Shown piece by piece: positions 8,474 through 16,941 of a DNA stretch of 53,947 nucleotides. The notes below the pieces were generated by a model. The model was not told where the DNA came from and made no database searches. It saw only the letters and a list, made by a program, of their open reading frames with translations. Made by a program: the position numbers and the translations under genes. Source of the DNA: Saprospiraceae bacterium (lineage in GTDB: Bacteria > Bacteroidota > Bacteroidia > Chitinophagales > Saprospiraceae); NCBI GenBank assembly GCA_028282725.1, contig JANQHF010000023.1, positions 1 through 53,947 of the forward strand, written 5' to 3'. Position 1 is the first letter of the stretch. Each line of letters starts with the position of its first letter.

Positions 8474-9262
8474 CTATTGGATATATCTAGTTGTTTCTTG
8501 AACAAGATACCAGTGAATCCAACTTCTTGACTTATACTCTTTAGTCATCTGTTCATCACAGCGATTTGAGGGAAGCCAACGTTGTCTTTTCTTATCATTC
8601 TTTACTTCTTCTGTTATTTGCCAGTTGAAACAGCTCCCATAATGTGTAACAGCATCCTTTAAGTAACTATAATCAAATCGTTGCAAGTTTCTGTTCTTGC
8701 CTTGTACTTCAATAGCCTTTTTTTCCAGGCCTTCTATAAAGCTACCTTCAAAATATACAAATCCTTCTTCAACAGGCATTTCTCCTTCTCCGTTACCAAG
8801 TATCGTCCAAACCAAGCCATCCTTATTTGGATTGAACAGGAATAATAAAAATTGTTGATCACGTGCATAGGGTACAGATCTGGGACCATCGAATTTAGAA
8901 GGAATGAATTGATTTACAATAATTGTATTTCTTTGATCTTCTCCCTTTAACACCTCAAATACCTGTAATCTATATTGGCTGTCGAGCACTTCAGTTATGG
9001 ATCCCAAGACAACCAACTCCGACATTGCAATCAATCTTGGTAAAGGGATAGGTTGATAATCCTGAACCAATCTGATTTCTTCAGCTGATAATTTTTCATG
9101 ATTTTTAGTAGTTATGACATCCTGATTTGTACTTATCATATTTTCTTTTCCAGAATCCAAAAAACAAGAAACAAAGAGCACAATTCCTATTACGAGTATC
9201 AAGAAAATATACAATATTTTGAGAGGCATATATTTATGATTCCGATGAATACTCTTATTCAA
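8474..9262 (-). CDS. uncharacterised lipoprotein
   Basis: A 262-aa protein with a hydrophobic signal (about residues 13-32) ending LFVSC, a probable lipobox. The ATG at codon 12 (position 9229) would give a more typical signal peptide. The region near 83-115, with LVVLGSITEVLDS and VFEVLKGED, looks like the small beta-barrel seen in many Bacteroidota lipoproteins that begin by describing a 'vLKG' strand, but I cannot assign a named family. The C-terminal part is rich in charged and aromatic residues and contains two cysteines. It is convergent with the aldolase gene, 33 bases away, and probably monocistronic. Confidence 0.55.
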   Translation of the reverse strand: MNKSIHRNHKYMPLKILYIFLILVIGIVLFVSCFLDSGKENMISTNQDVITTKNHEKLSAEEIRLVQDYQPIPLPRLIAMSELVVLGSITEVLDSQYRLQVFEVLKGEDQRNTIIVNQFIPSKFDGPRSVPYARDQQFLLFLFNPNKDGLVWTILGNGEGEMPVEEGFVYFEGSFIEGLEKKAIEVQGKNRNLQRFDYSYLKDAVTHYGSCFNWQITEEVKNDKKRQRWLPSNRCDEQMTKEYKSRSWIHWYLVQETTRYIQ

Positions 9263-9292
9263 ATATAAGCTATACGCTATTTGTAATTTCGA

Positions 9293-11143
9293 TTAACCGG
9301 ATTTTCTCTTATAATATTGAAAAATGATAATGAGCAACAGGATTATCCAAATCACATAAACCCACCAAGGTAATTTTAAATGTTCACCATCCGGTGAAGA
9401 TTCGTCCGGCTCTGCTTCATCTACGACTCCATTTCCGTTTTCATCTTCAGATGTGCCCTCTCTGATATCTATAAGATCATCTATTCCATTCTCGTTTAGA
9501 TCAGGCACAATCCCTGCAAACTGATAAAATACTTTTGTTGCAAGTGGTCCATTGACAAATTCTCCGATTTCCGGATCAAATTGACGTGCATTGGGATCAA
9601 TGATTGTGGCAGTCACATAAATGGTTGTCGATGGAAATAAGCTCAATGCAGTTCCGTCAGGGCAATAAATCATCTCACCACCATTCATATCCTGGGGATT
9701 GGAAATGACTCCTTCTTCACAACCTGTAGAATCATAAGTTATATCTACAAACCGATCATCGCTCAAATTTGCTAATCTAAACGACTTACTTTCCTTTAAC
9801 TCAAAATATTCTGTGGGAGCACAACCTCCGTGAGCTTCTATTGGAATGCCTCGAATGTCAGTAAGACGTACATCGTCCAACATAGTCGCAATATCCGCCA
9901 TCCGAGGTAAAAATTGAATATTGAAATCTCTGATAAGCAAATCACCTTGGTCTGCATCAGGATTGAATACCTCCATGGCAAAATCGCCAGTATTGAGGTC
10001 CATTGCACCAGCATCAAAACCAATCATGCGAGGATGTAGCGCCAGGTCGTTTCCAGCATTGTTCTTAAGTTTTGTGTCATAAACGATTATTGGATTGGAT
10101 TCATTAAAGCTTGCACCGGTATGAAACTCTACTCCAGGTGGAGCTATTCCGTCTGCGCCTCCATTCCAACTCTTGTCTACATTAAAGGCCAAAATGAAAG
10201 TATTGTAAGTCGCACCCTGAAATGTTGTGGTCGACCCTGTGCTCACCACCGTGGGATCTCTCCAGGGGCTTTTCGTACCATTATACCACCAGTTAATACT
10301 TAACGAAGACGCTGAACTCAGAAGAGTTATTTCCAATGAGTGCGCATCAGTATTATTTGGATTTACGAAGTCCCAGTTGTACAGGGTTTTTATATTCAGT
10401 CCTACATTATGAGCAAGTATTCCATAACTGGCATCGCTAAAATGCCTTCTTCTGCCAGCCCTTATCTCTCCCGTCAATCCTGAACTTCCCGTTGCCATTA
10501 CATGATTTAGTTGACCGTCCTCATTCGAACCGGCAAGAGGAGCTGAATCTCCATGGGCCAGGCCGTAATTATGACCAGCTTCATGAGAAGTTGTATGTCC
10601 TATGGCCGTAGCCCATCTTTCCAATGTCGAACTTGTGCCATTTAACGCACCCCCTGCTCCTCCAAAGGCAGCATCAAATGATCCTGCATAGACACGAGCG
10701 TAATCCTGGGAGTCAGCATCTCCGAGGTCAACATCCTGGGCGACTCCGAATAGATCTCCGCCAAAAACAGTTTCAGGATCCGATCCTATCCCTACTATCT
10801 GCCAACGCGGGACACCTGTAGTATTTGGAGAGGTCGTAGTCATAATTACCTCTACATTAAATTCGCAAAAGTCTTCTGTAACAATTTGAAAAATACGATT
10901 CCGCAATTGGGCTGTTGTTCCTATTGTGTTGTCAAGATCAGAAACATTGAATGCCCCCAACGGTGAAGTCTGAGCACTTGCATTATATTCAGGAAATGTG
11001 GCATCAGATGCAGTTGAAAAATAAAGATAAAGTTGATTTCCTTTTGCTGAAGTAGTTGCGCCAGGCGGACAATTTTGACCGTTCAGTCCAGTCATAGCGA
11101 TTGCTAGCAAAAGTAATGTGCCGTATAAGTGTTGGATTTTCAT
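9293..11143 (-). CDS. secreted metzincin-type zinc protease with C-terminal anchor
   Basis: A 616-aa exported protein with a Sec signal peptide (cleavage near LNGQ, residue 23). The zinc motif HEAGHNYGLAH at 187-197 is a perfect metzincin HExxHxxGxxH signature, and Met216 in HVMATG fits the Met-turn. The protease domain therefore spans roughly 30-235. The middle of the protein is beta-rich without a family I recognise. Near 555-585 lie two Asp/Asn-rich calcium-type loops (DLNENGIDDLIDI, DENGNGVVDEAEPDE), followed by a single transmembrane helix at about 592-610 and a basic tail (YKRKSG). This predicts a membrane-tethered extracytoplasmic protease. No sortase or T9SS motif is seen. Substrate unknown. 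Confidence 0.8.
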   Translation of the reverse strand: MKIQHLYGTLLLLAIAMTGLNGQNCPPGATTSAKGNQLYLYFSTASDATFPEYNASAQTSPLGAFNVSDLDNTIGTTAQLRNRIFQIVTEDFCEFNVEVIMTTTSPNTTGVPRWQIVGIGSDPETVFGGDLFGVAQDVDLGDADSQDYARVYAGSFDAAFGGAGGALNGTSSTLERWATAIGHTTSHEAGHNYGLAHGDSAPLAGSNEDGQLNHVMATGSSGLTGEIRAGRRRHFSDASYGILAHNVGLNIKTLYNWDFVNPNNTDAHSLEITLLSSASSLSINWWYNGTKSPWRDPTVVSTGSTTTFQGATYNTFILAFNVDKSWNGGADGIAPPGVEFHTGASFNESNPIIVYDTKLKNNAGNDLALHPRMIGFDAGAMDLNTGDFAMEVFNPDADQGDLLIRDFNIQFLPRMADIATMLDDVRLTDIRGIPIEAHGGCAPTEYFELKESKSFRLANLSDDRFVDITYDSTGCEEGVISNPQDMNGGEMIYCPDGTALSLFPSTTIYVTATIIDPNARQFDPEIGEFVNGPLATKVFYQFAGIVPDLNENGIDDLIDIREGTSEDENGNGVVDEAEPDESSPDGEHLKLPWWVYVIWIILLLIIIFQYYKRKSG

Positions 11144-11695
11144 AGTTAAGATTTATAATTTGGTCAAAAGGCAATGATCTTTATTTTTACTAGTTCCAAA
11201 TCAAATTGGACTACACCGTCAAATTACAGGTATTGCAGGCGAATTATCAATCTACATTTTTATAGATTTTTTCTTGAAAAATATGTTCACATATGAACCC
11301 TAGAATGGCATTCACTTGAAGAATCAGAATTATCTATCCAATCCCTAATTAGAAATTATTATTGAAAAGCACGGGTTCTATTAGAAAGCTGAAAGAAATA
11401 GAGATGTCTTTATTTATAAAAGATTCACTCTATCAATTTGTCTTCTTAATATTCTAAGGAAATATCCGAGTGAGTCATTAAGATGAATACCACTTAACTT
11501 GAAACATTCAAAAAATATATAAAATTAGGTATTGACAATATACCTTTTAAGGAATTCATTTGTACTTGTGATGCCTGTAGCCTGATAAAATATTTTGAAT
11601 AAAAACTTCTTGTAATGAGAAACTCCGTATTTACTCAAGTTTAAAATATTAGTCAGAATGGCAATTGCAATTGCTCTGGATATGGAGTATTCATT
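11144..11695. other. AT-rich intergenic region without a supported gene
   Basis: About 550 very AT-rich bases lie between the divergent metzincin gene and the small lipoprotein gene. I see no RNA gene or clear palindrome. A minus-strand reading frame at 11525-11713 ends with a stretch (TGITSTNEFLKRY) that faintly resembles the end of an AraC-type helix-turn-helix, but it is too short and altered to call. Promoters of both flanking genes must lie here; no confident TAnnTTTG element was found. Confidence 0.4.
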
Positions 11696-12124
11696 ATGCA
11701 ACTCATTCGTCAATATAATATTCTTCTAATAGCCCTGTGTTTATTCCTGATAGGATGTCTATCTGGAAATTTACGAGATACAGATACGATTAAGAAAGAA
11801 AAAGAAATAAGCGATACATCCTTAAAGGGTTTTGAATTATATAGTTGGGAAACTAACTCAATTTGGCAATTTGCTTTGTTGACAGGCACCAATCGACTAA
11901 GAAGTAAGCAGGAAATTATCGATCCGGAATTAAATTCAAATATTTATCAATCTAAAGAAATAATAAATAGAATTGACCAACTCCCAGCGAATTCTGAGAT
12001 TTTTTGGTTATTCAGAACTGCGGAACAAAATGATCAATTTTTTACCCTGCCAGATGAAAAAATATATGGGGAAATAAAAGAATTATGTGATCAAAAAGGT
12101 ATCAACCTGCATGTAACCAATTGA
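11696..12124 (+). CDS. small lipoprotein of unknown function
   Basis: A 142-aa protein with a signal peptide and a strong lipobox, LIGC at about 21. The mature part has the segment LKGFELYSWETNS followed by FALLTGTNR, which looks like a conserved core, and a C-terminal stretch ending GINLHVTN. I do not recognise a family. It is the first of three same-strand genes, with 21 bases to the Cys-rich gene, and shares their AT-rich composition, so the three may be a transferred unit. Confidence 0.6.
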   Translation: MQLIRQYNILLIALCLFLIGCLSGNLRDTDTIKKEKEISDTSLKGFELYSWETNSIWQFALLTGTNRLRSKQEIIDPELNSNIYQSKEIINRIDQLPANSEIFWLFRTAEQNDQFFTLPDEKIYGEIKELCDQKGINLHVTN

Positions 12125-12145
12125 GTATCTTCTAAAATCAGTGCT

Positions 12146-12655
12146 ATGAATTCAATTATTGATCTTATTAAAAAAATAATTGCCGCTATTTTGAAGTGGA
12201 TTACAAATTGTATACCTGAGTATAATCCGACACCATGGAATGATGCCAATGGCGTCCAATACAATAATAACTGCTACAACTACGCATGCAATACTCCTAC
12301 CGGGACATTTGCACAACCCGGAAGGGCTAGCGGGAATATGTATAATAGTCTAATATGCTCCGAAGTTGAGAATGGAGCACAATCCGACGGGCTGGCTCCA
12401 GTGGACTGTGATCTTGGATGTGGATGCCGGTATTGTTGTTATATTGTCGCATTGGTTGTTGCTCCTGGCTACGATTATCACTGGTATCGCAAAGATCGCA
12501 ATGGAACATGGTCACATAAACCCGGTATGACTCAAGTAACTAATTTAGACAATAGCGGAAATATCATAACTGACCCCAGAACAGCTGATCGAGGAGTCTA
12601 TACAGATTTCTGCGGCTGTTTTTGTGTCTGCAAAGGAAAATTTGCTATCAATTAA
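12146..12655 (+). CDS. Cys-rich protein with NCYNYA motif, possible papain-fold enzyme
   Basis: A 169-aa protein starting with an amphipathic/hydrophobic helix (residues 4-20). The motif NNCYNYACN places Cys43 at the start of a predicted helix, followed by FAQPGRASG. A later motif DYHWYRKDRNGTWSHKPG supplies His112. A Cys before a helix and a His on a following strand is the layout of papain-like NlpC/P60-type peptidases and amidases, so I infer, without proof, a cysteine hydrolase. There are 13 cysteines, clustered in GCGCRYCC (91-98) and CGCFCVC (156-162), which suggests disulfides or metal binding. It is followed 11 bases later by the SGRxNP gene. I recall related NCYNYA proteins in other bacteria and fungi but cannot name a characterised one. 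Confidence 0.6.
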   Translation: MNSIIDLIKKIIAAILKWITNCIPEYNPTPWNDANGVQYNNNCYNYACNTPTGTFAQPGRASGNMYNSLICSEVENGAQSDGLAPVDCDLGCGCRYCCYIVALVVAPGYDYHWYRKDRNGTWSHKPGMTQVTNLDNSGNIITDPRTADRGVYTDFCGCFCVCKGKFAIN

Positions 12656-12666
12656 AATCTAATAAT

Positions 12667-13029
12667 ATGTCTGAACACAATAGTAATTTCGAAATACACT
12701 TTTTAGTTTATTCAGGTCGAACTAACCCAAAATGGTCCTCTGATGAAAGTCTTACAAAAGAAATCATAAACAAAATCAGGTCTTCAGAGCAGCGTGAATT
12801 TAAAGGAACCATACCTGCTCCTAAACTAGGTTATCAAGGCTTTCTTCTTATCAGTCCAAAAGGGTCAGAATTACTTGAGAGTTTTAGGGTATTTAATGGA
12901 ATAATACTGGGTGGAAATGGTAGCAGGCAACAAGCCTGGAAAGATGCCGAAGGATTAGAAAAAATACTCTTAGATGAGGTAAGAAAAGGAGAATATGCAA
13001 ATATTTTAGAAATATTAGGAATAGACTAA
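12667..13029 (+). CDS. small SGRxNP-motif protein
   Basis: A 120-aa protein from the ATG at 12667; a longer reading frame from 12622 overlaps the previous gene and is less likely. It has no signal peptide. Its N-terminus FEIHFLVYSGRTNPKW contains an SGRxNP motif, followed by a helical stretch, GYQGFLL and a C-terminal charged helix. I recognise no characterised family. Its close coupling to the Cys-rich NCYNYA gene (11-base gap) suggests a functional pair, for example an enzyme and a partner or inhibitor; this is speculation from position only. Confidence 0.6.
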   Translation: MSEHNSNFEIHFLVYSGRTNPKWSSDESLTKEIINKIRSSEQREFKGTIPAPKLGYQGFLLISPKGSELLESFRVFNGIILGGNGSRQQAWKDAEGLEKILLDEVRKGEYANILEILGID

Positions 13030-13261
13030 ACCATTACATTTATTTCAAAAAGGATTCTGAAAACTTGTCAAGACATATAACTTCAAAATAGCAATTTCTC
13101 TTTGCTGGAAGACTCAAATTAATTTAAACAGCTCTAAAAACTGGCAAGAGCTTCCTGCTCATTCATATGTATATTTAAATGTAAACTCTGCCATTTTCAC
13201 AACTTTCTTCCGTTATTTATACTGACTTATTTTGGTCGAAGTTACCTATTAATTATTCGAA

Positions 13262-14209
13262 ATGAATAAGTTAAAAAATATCGTCAACAAATTGATTTCA
13301 AGTCATGGGACAGAAAATCTTTTTGACTTTTTGACAAAATCAATATCACTTTCTGAATTGAATACATTGATGTTGGCTGTGAATAAAGAGAAGGTTAAAA
13401 AAATTAAGCCTAATGATTTAATTAGGAATTTTGGATCAAACAGGTTTGTCTCCCCCGTCAACCTGGATCCTCTGGCTTTTCGGAAATTCGAAGATGCCAT
13501 CCTTACTTCCATCACCACCACTGATTTTACATTCAAAGAATTTTCTCCCCTTGCCCCGCTCGGGACATGTTCCGCCATTGCAAGGGTTAGTCAGAATAAT
13601 GTTCTTTCAGCTCTCAGGAATACCGAGGTCGTTTCTGATATCACCAACGTGATGGCCTTATATGCCGCTCATAAAATCAAATCGGAAAGGATAAAATTGA
13701 TCAAATTGGGCATTGTGCATCGACTCGTCCGGTGCCAGCAGTTTGATGACCCCAACTTCACCGCTCATTTCAAGGTACTTAGCTTGATATCAGCAGGTTT
13801 TGACAAAGGCAATTACCAATTTGAATTGGATCAAATCATTGATCATCTCAATGCATATTCCGACATTTTACAATCTATACTTCCAGGTATGGATACGGTT
13901 TTATTGGAAATCAAAATTCTCAGTGTTCAGGCAAAACAAGCCGAACCCCTTCTAAGAAAAAAGTTGTTGGAGGAACAACCAATAACGAATTGTTCAATCG
14001 TCACAGAGATCGAGACGGAAAATAGTTACTACCAGGATTTTCGATTCAGGATCATTTATTCAATGGATTCGGAGCAACACGGAGTTATCGATGGAGGAAT
14101 GGTTGATTGGACCCAACAGCTTTTACAAAACAAAAAGTCGCGAATGCTGATCAGTGGGTTGGGTAGTGAATATTTGTATAGATTATTGAAGGGGAAAGCG
14201 AACTCTTAA
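13262..14209 (+). CDS. class II aminoacyl-tRNA synthetase-like protein
   Basis: A 315-aa cytoplasmic protein. Residues about 93-150 read SPLAPLGTCSAIA, then SQNNVLSALRNTEVVSDITN, which resembles the core of a class II synthetase-like fold in which a helix carries an R-x-E pair; near 285 the segment VIDGGMVDWTQ recalls the histidyl-tRNA synthetase/HisZ motif region, and IRRFMISGLG-like wording is replaced here by RMLISGLGSEYLY. I therefore suspect a HisS/HisZ-related paralogue without synthetase activity, but the match is by eye and weak. It starts in an AT-rich flank and is followed 62 bases later by a DinB gene. Confidence 0.45.
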   Translation: MNKLKNIVNKLISSHGTENLFDFLTKSISLSELNTLMLAVNKEKVKKIKPNDLIRNFGSNRFVSPVNLDPLAFRKFEDAILTSITTTDFTFKEFSPLAPLGTCSAIARVSQNNVLSALRNTEVVSDITNVMALYAAHKIKSERIKLIKLGIVHRLVRCQQFDDPNFTAHFKVLSLISAGFDKGNYQFELDQIIDHLNAYSDILQSILPGMDTVLLEIKILSVQAKQAEPLLRKKLLEEQPITNCSIVTEIETENSYYQDFRFRIIYSMDSEQHGVIDGGMVDWTQQLLQNKKSRMLISGLGSEYLYRLLKGKANS

Positions 14210-14270
14210 TGAAATTCCTGAAATCCACGATATTTACTGTTCTCATTCTTATCCAATTAAACGCTACACG

Positions 14271-14777
14271 ATGATTAAAGAAGGTCTTCTTGCCGAACTC
14301 AAATTTGAAGCTGACAGTACTCGAAAACTCTTTGATGCCATTCCGGATGATGTACTGGATTACCAACCCAATGACTTCAACTGGACGATTGCCCAATTGG
14401 CATCTCATACGGCAGAATTATACAACTGGTGGGATATTACTTTAAACCAGGACGTTCTGGAGCTTGACGAGTACAAGTATGACAAAGGTGATATCAGTTC
14501 GATGGAAAACATTAAAGCGAAGCTGGAAGAAAATATTGCGGGAGCTGTTGCATGTCTCGAAAACTATGATCCGGCAGGTTTTCACAGCACATGGGAAATG
14601 CAATCTGGTGGTCAGACCGTCTTACCCGCAATGCCCAGGTTATCTGTTATTCGTTCATTCCTGATGAATCATTTGTATCATCACCGAGGAGAGTTGATTG
14701 CGTTGTTAAGAGTGTGTGGGAAGAGGGTTCCCGGCTTGTATGGGCCAACTTATGAAGAACAGGCAGGAGTGGAATGA
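14271..14777 (+). CDS. DinB family protein
   Basis: A 168-aa four-helix-bundle protein of the DinB/YfiT type. The three metal-ligand histidines expected for the family are visible: His46 in LASHTAELYNWW, and His134 and His138 in MNHLYHHRGEL. NDFNWTIAQLASH is the usual family opening. Members often act as metal-dependent thiol transferases (bacillithiol or mycothiol) or are uncharacterised. No signal peptide; cytoplasmic. It lies between the synthetase-like gene and the broken DUF2157 gene, all on the same strand. Confidence 0.85.
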   Translation: MIKEGLLAELKFEADSTRKLFDAIPDDVLDYQPNDFNWTIAQLASHTAELYNWWDITLNQDVLELDEYKYDKGDISSMENIKAKLEENIAGAVACLENYDPAGFHSTWEMQSGGQTVLPAMPRLSVIRSFLMNHLYHHRGELIALLRVCGKRVPGLYGPTYEEQAGVE

Positions 14778-14844
14778 ATGAAGTGATCGCCTCGGACGAA
14801 TACATAATAATAGCAATCATTCAACTAACAGAGGTAGCCGAACA

Positions 14845-15725
14845 ATGAATAACCAACTCATCGATATATGGTTAAATAAAGGAATCATCAACGAGGAGCA
14901 GGCTGTCTTGATGAAGGAAGATATTGATGCCTTAAGGACAGAAAGCAGCTACGGTAAATTTATCGCGGCCATCTCCATTATCGGCTCGATATTCCTGGGT
15001 ATTGGCGTAATTTGGATCGTAGCTTCCAATTGGGACAGCATGCGGGATCTTTTCAAGATCCTTATTCTCCTGGTCGCAACCGGCAGCACGCTTTATGCAG
15101 GTTACGAAACCGGTTTCAGAAAAGCATCCCTGCCCAAAACCGGTAATGCGCTCGTTTTTTTAAGTGCTATTTTATTTGGTGCCAGCACCTTTTTAATTGC
15201 CCAGATCTACAATGTCCAGGCACATGCCTCGTACCTATTGCTGATTTGGCTCATCGGTATCATTCCCACGGTCTATTTGTTTCAGTCGGCCCTATTGACC
15301 GTGCTGTCTTGTATCGTTTTTTGTGCCTGGTTTAATTTTTTCATCCTGGATGACATGCAAAATTTTGGACCCAGGCAGATCGCTTTGATTGCATTCTTTT
15401 ATCAAACATTTGGAATCTCACTGTTTGCCTTTGGAAGTCTGCATTACTTCAGTACAAGTTTAAATAAGGTCCTCGAGCCTTCCGGCTAACCGGCATCTTT
15501 TTGACCATAATTATTCTCTTCGTTTTGACCTTCAGATTCTTTTATGATCAGGTGGAGGAGGCATCATCTGAAATCATCGCCAGTCCGATGAGCATATTCC
15601 CCATATATGTGATCATCACCCTTTTACTTGCGATCAACTTGGTAAAAAATCCAAGCACCTCGAAAACGAATACTCTGAAAAATGCACTGGCATTTATCAT
15701 TGGTTCAAGGTTTACTAAACTTTAA
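14845..15725 (+). pseudogene. DUF2157 membrane protein, frameshifted and 3'-truncated
   Basis: The first frame (14845-15489) encodes a typical DUF2157 N-terminus (MNNQLIDIWLNKGIINEEQ) and several membrane helices, then ends abruptly at LEPSG. The next frame continues without a gap from about 15474 (FRLTGIFLTIII, more hydrophobic helices) to 15725, which points to a single frameshift between 15470 and 15490. The continued frame then runs straight into a perfect palindrome at 15707-15741 and stops within it, so the natural C-terminus is lost. The family is membrane-bound and uncharacterised, and it usually precedes a GDYXXLXY gene, as here. A sequencing error could explain the frameshift but not the palindrome truncation. 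Confidence 0.8.
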
Positions 15726-15741
15726 AAGTTTAGTAAACCTT
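15707..15741. repeat. perfect 17-bp-arm palindrome, copy 1
   Basis: AAGGTTTACTAAACTTT and its exact reverse complement are separated by a single A. A near-identical palindrome lies at 21406-21438, and both copies are followed by CTTTTGG. This makes it a dispersed repetitive element. This copy cuts into the end of the DUF2157 gene. Confidence 0.9.
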
Positions 15742-15791
15742 TCTTTTGGTATTTGACTCCTACAGAGTCTGAAGAAGCGCTGCTTGTACCC

Positions 15792-16286
15792 ATGAAAAGA
15801 AAATATGTCATATCCCTCCTAGTCTTCCGGGCCATCCTCCTATTGGGATTCATAGCCATTAAACAATACACATTTTACACGGGTACGGAGGTCATTCTGA
15901 AAACTGTACCCGTCGATCCCCGGGACCTCTTCAGAGGAGACTATGTCATCTTGAACTATGAGATCAGTCGAATTGACCCGGACTCGATCGATACGCCGGA
16001 AGAATTTTTCGAACCGGGAGATCGCATTTATATAAAATTAAACAGCCAGGATCAGAAGGTGCGGCCTATTGCGTTATCCACGGAAATGTTTCAGGAAGGA
16101 CTATTCATCAGAGGACGTGTCCGATACTTTTCTCAAAACATTCTGAACATTGAATATGGCATCGAGAGTTACTTCGTCCCACAGGGAAAAGGCAAAGAAC
16201 TGGAAAGAAAGATCGGAGAAATCGATGTCCTTGTAGCGCTTGACAGATCGGGTACGGCGTTGATCAAGGATCTTTTAATTGAATGA
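15792..16286 (+). CDS. GDYXXLXY domain protein
   Basis: A 164-aa protein from the ATG at 15792. One N-terminal membrane helix (about 6-24) is followed by the signature VDPRDLFRGDYVILNYEIS at 41-59, which contains the family's GDYxxLxY-type motif, and then by a beta-rich domain (RGRVRYFSQN near 115, GIESYFVPQGKGKELE near 130). The family is uncharacterised and is usually encoded after DUF2157/DUF4401 genes. Here no DUF4401 gene remains between them, which together with the truncated DUF2157 gene suggests a deletion at the palindrome. The reading frame continues upstream to 15753, but those codons lie just past the palindrome and are probably not translated. Confidence 0.85.
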   Translation: MKRKYVISLLVFRAILLLGFIAIKQYTFYTGTEVILKTVPVDPRDLFRGDYVILNYEISRIDPDSIDTPEEFFEPGDRIYIKLNSQDQKVRPIALSTEMFQEGLFIRGRVRYFSQNILNIEYGIESYFVPQGKGKELERKIGEIDVLVALDRSGTALIKDLLIE

Positions 16287-16385
16287 GGTCATTATAAATT
16301 CATCGAACATTTTCCTTGGGTTGTCTATGAATTCTGCAGTGGATAGTCGCAATTTCCTAAATTGTAGCAACAAATTCAAAACACT

Positions 16386-16940
16386 ATGACTACACTCATT
16401 ATTCTGATCGCAATTGCCCTGATCATCGTTTTCTATGTCGTCGGAATCTATAACAAATTGGTGCGTAAACGCTCAATGATGGAGGAAGGATGGAGCGGCA
16501 TTGACGTTCAACTCAAGAAAAGACATGACCTGATTCCCAACCTCGTTGAAACGGTGAAAGGTTATGCCAGTCATGAACAGGAAACGTTGAACCAGGTGAT
16601 TGAAGCAAGAAATGCTGCATCACATGCCCAGGGAACCAAAGCCCAGACCCAGGCTGAAAAAAACCTGAATTCTGCATTGGCCAATGTTTTTGCCCTGGCC
16701 GAGGCGTACCCGGACTTGAAAGCCAATACCAATTTTGTCCAACTCCAGGATGAACTTTCATCCATCGAGGGTGATATCGAAAAAGCACGCCGGTATTACA
16801 ATGCGACTGTTCGGGAAAATAATATCATGATCGAATCCTTTCCAAGCAACATCATTGCGGGTATGGGAGATTTTGAGCTTGGTGAATTCTTCGAATTGGA
16901 GGACGAATCAGAAAGAGCTACTCCAACGGTGAAGTTCTGA
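16386..16940 (+). CDS. LemA family protein
   Basis: A 184-aa protein with one N-terminal transmembrane helix (3-21) and a helical cytoplasmic or periplasmic domain with the LemA signature: YNKLVRKRSMMEEGWSGIDVQLKKRHDLIPNLVETVKGYASHE, later YPDLKANTNFVQLQDELS and a RRYYNATVRENN block. Function is not established; LemA genes commonly lie next to TPM/YgcG or DUF2207 genes, and one follows here after a single base. The two are certainly co-transcribed. Confidence 0.92.
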   Translation: MTTLIILIAIALIIVFYVVGIYNKLVRKRSMMEEGWSGIDVQLKKRHDLIPNLVETVKGYASHEQETLNQVIEARNAASHAQGTKAQTQAEKNLNSALANVFALAEAYPDLKANTNFVQLQDELSSIEGDIEKARRYYNATVRENNIMIESFPSNIIAGMGDFELGEFFELEDESERATPTVKF

Positions 16941-16941
16941 T

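Noticed and set aside
11525-11713. minus-strand 62-codon frame resembling an AraC-type HTH tail
   Set aside because: Only about 25 residues look similar, with a shifted spacing, and it overlaps the start of the lipoprotein gene; not enough to annotate.
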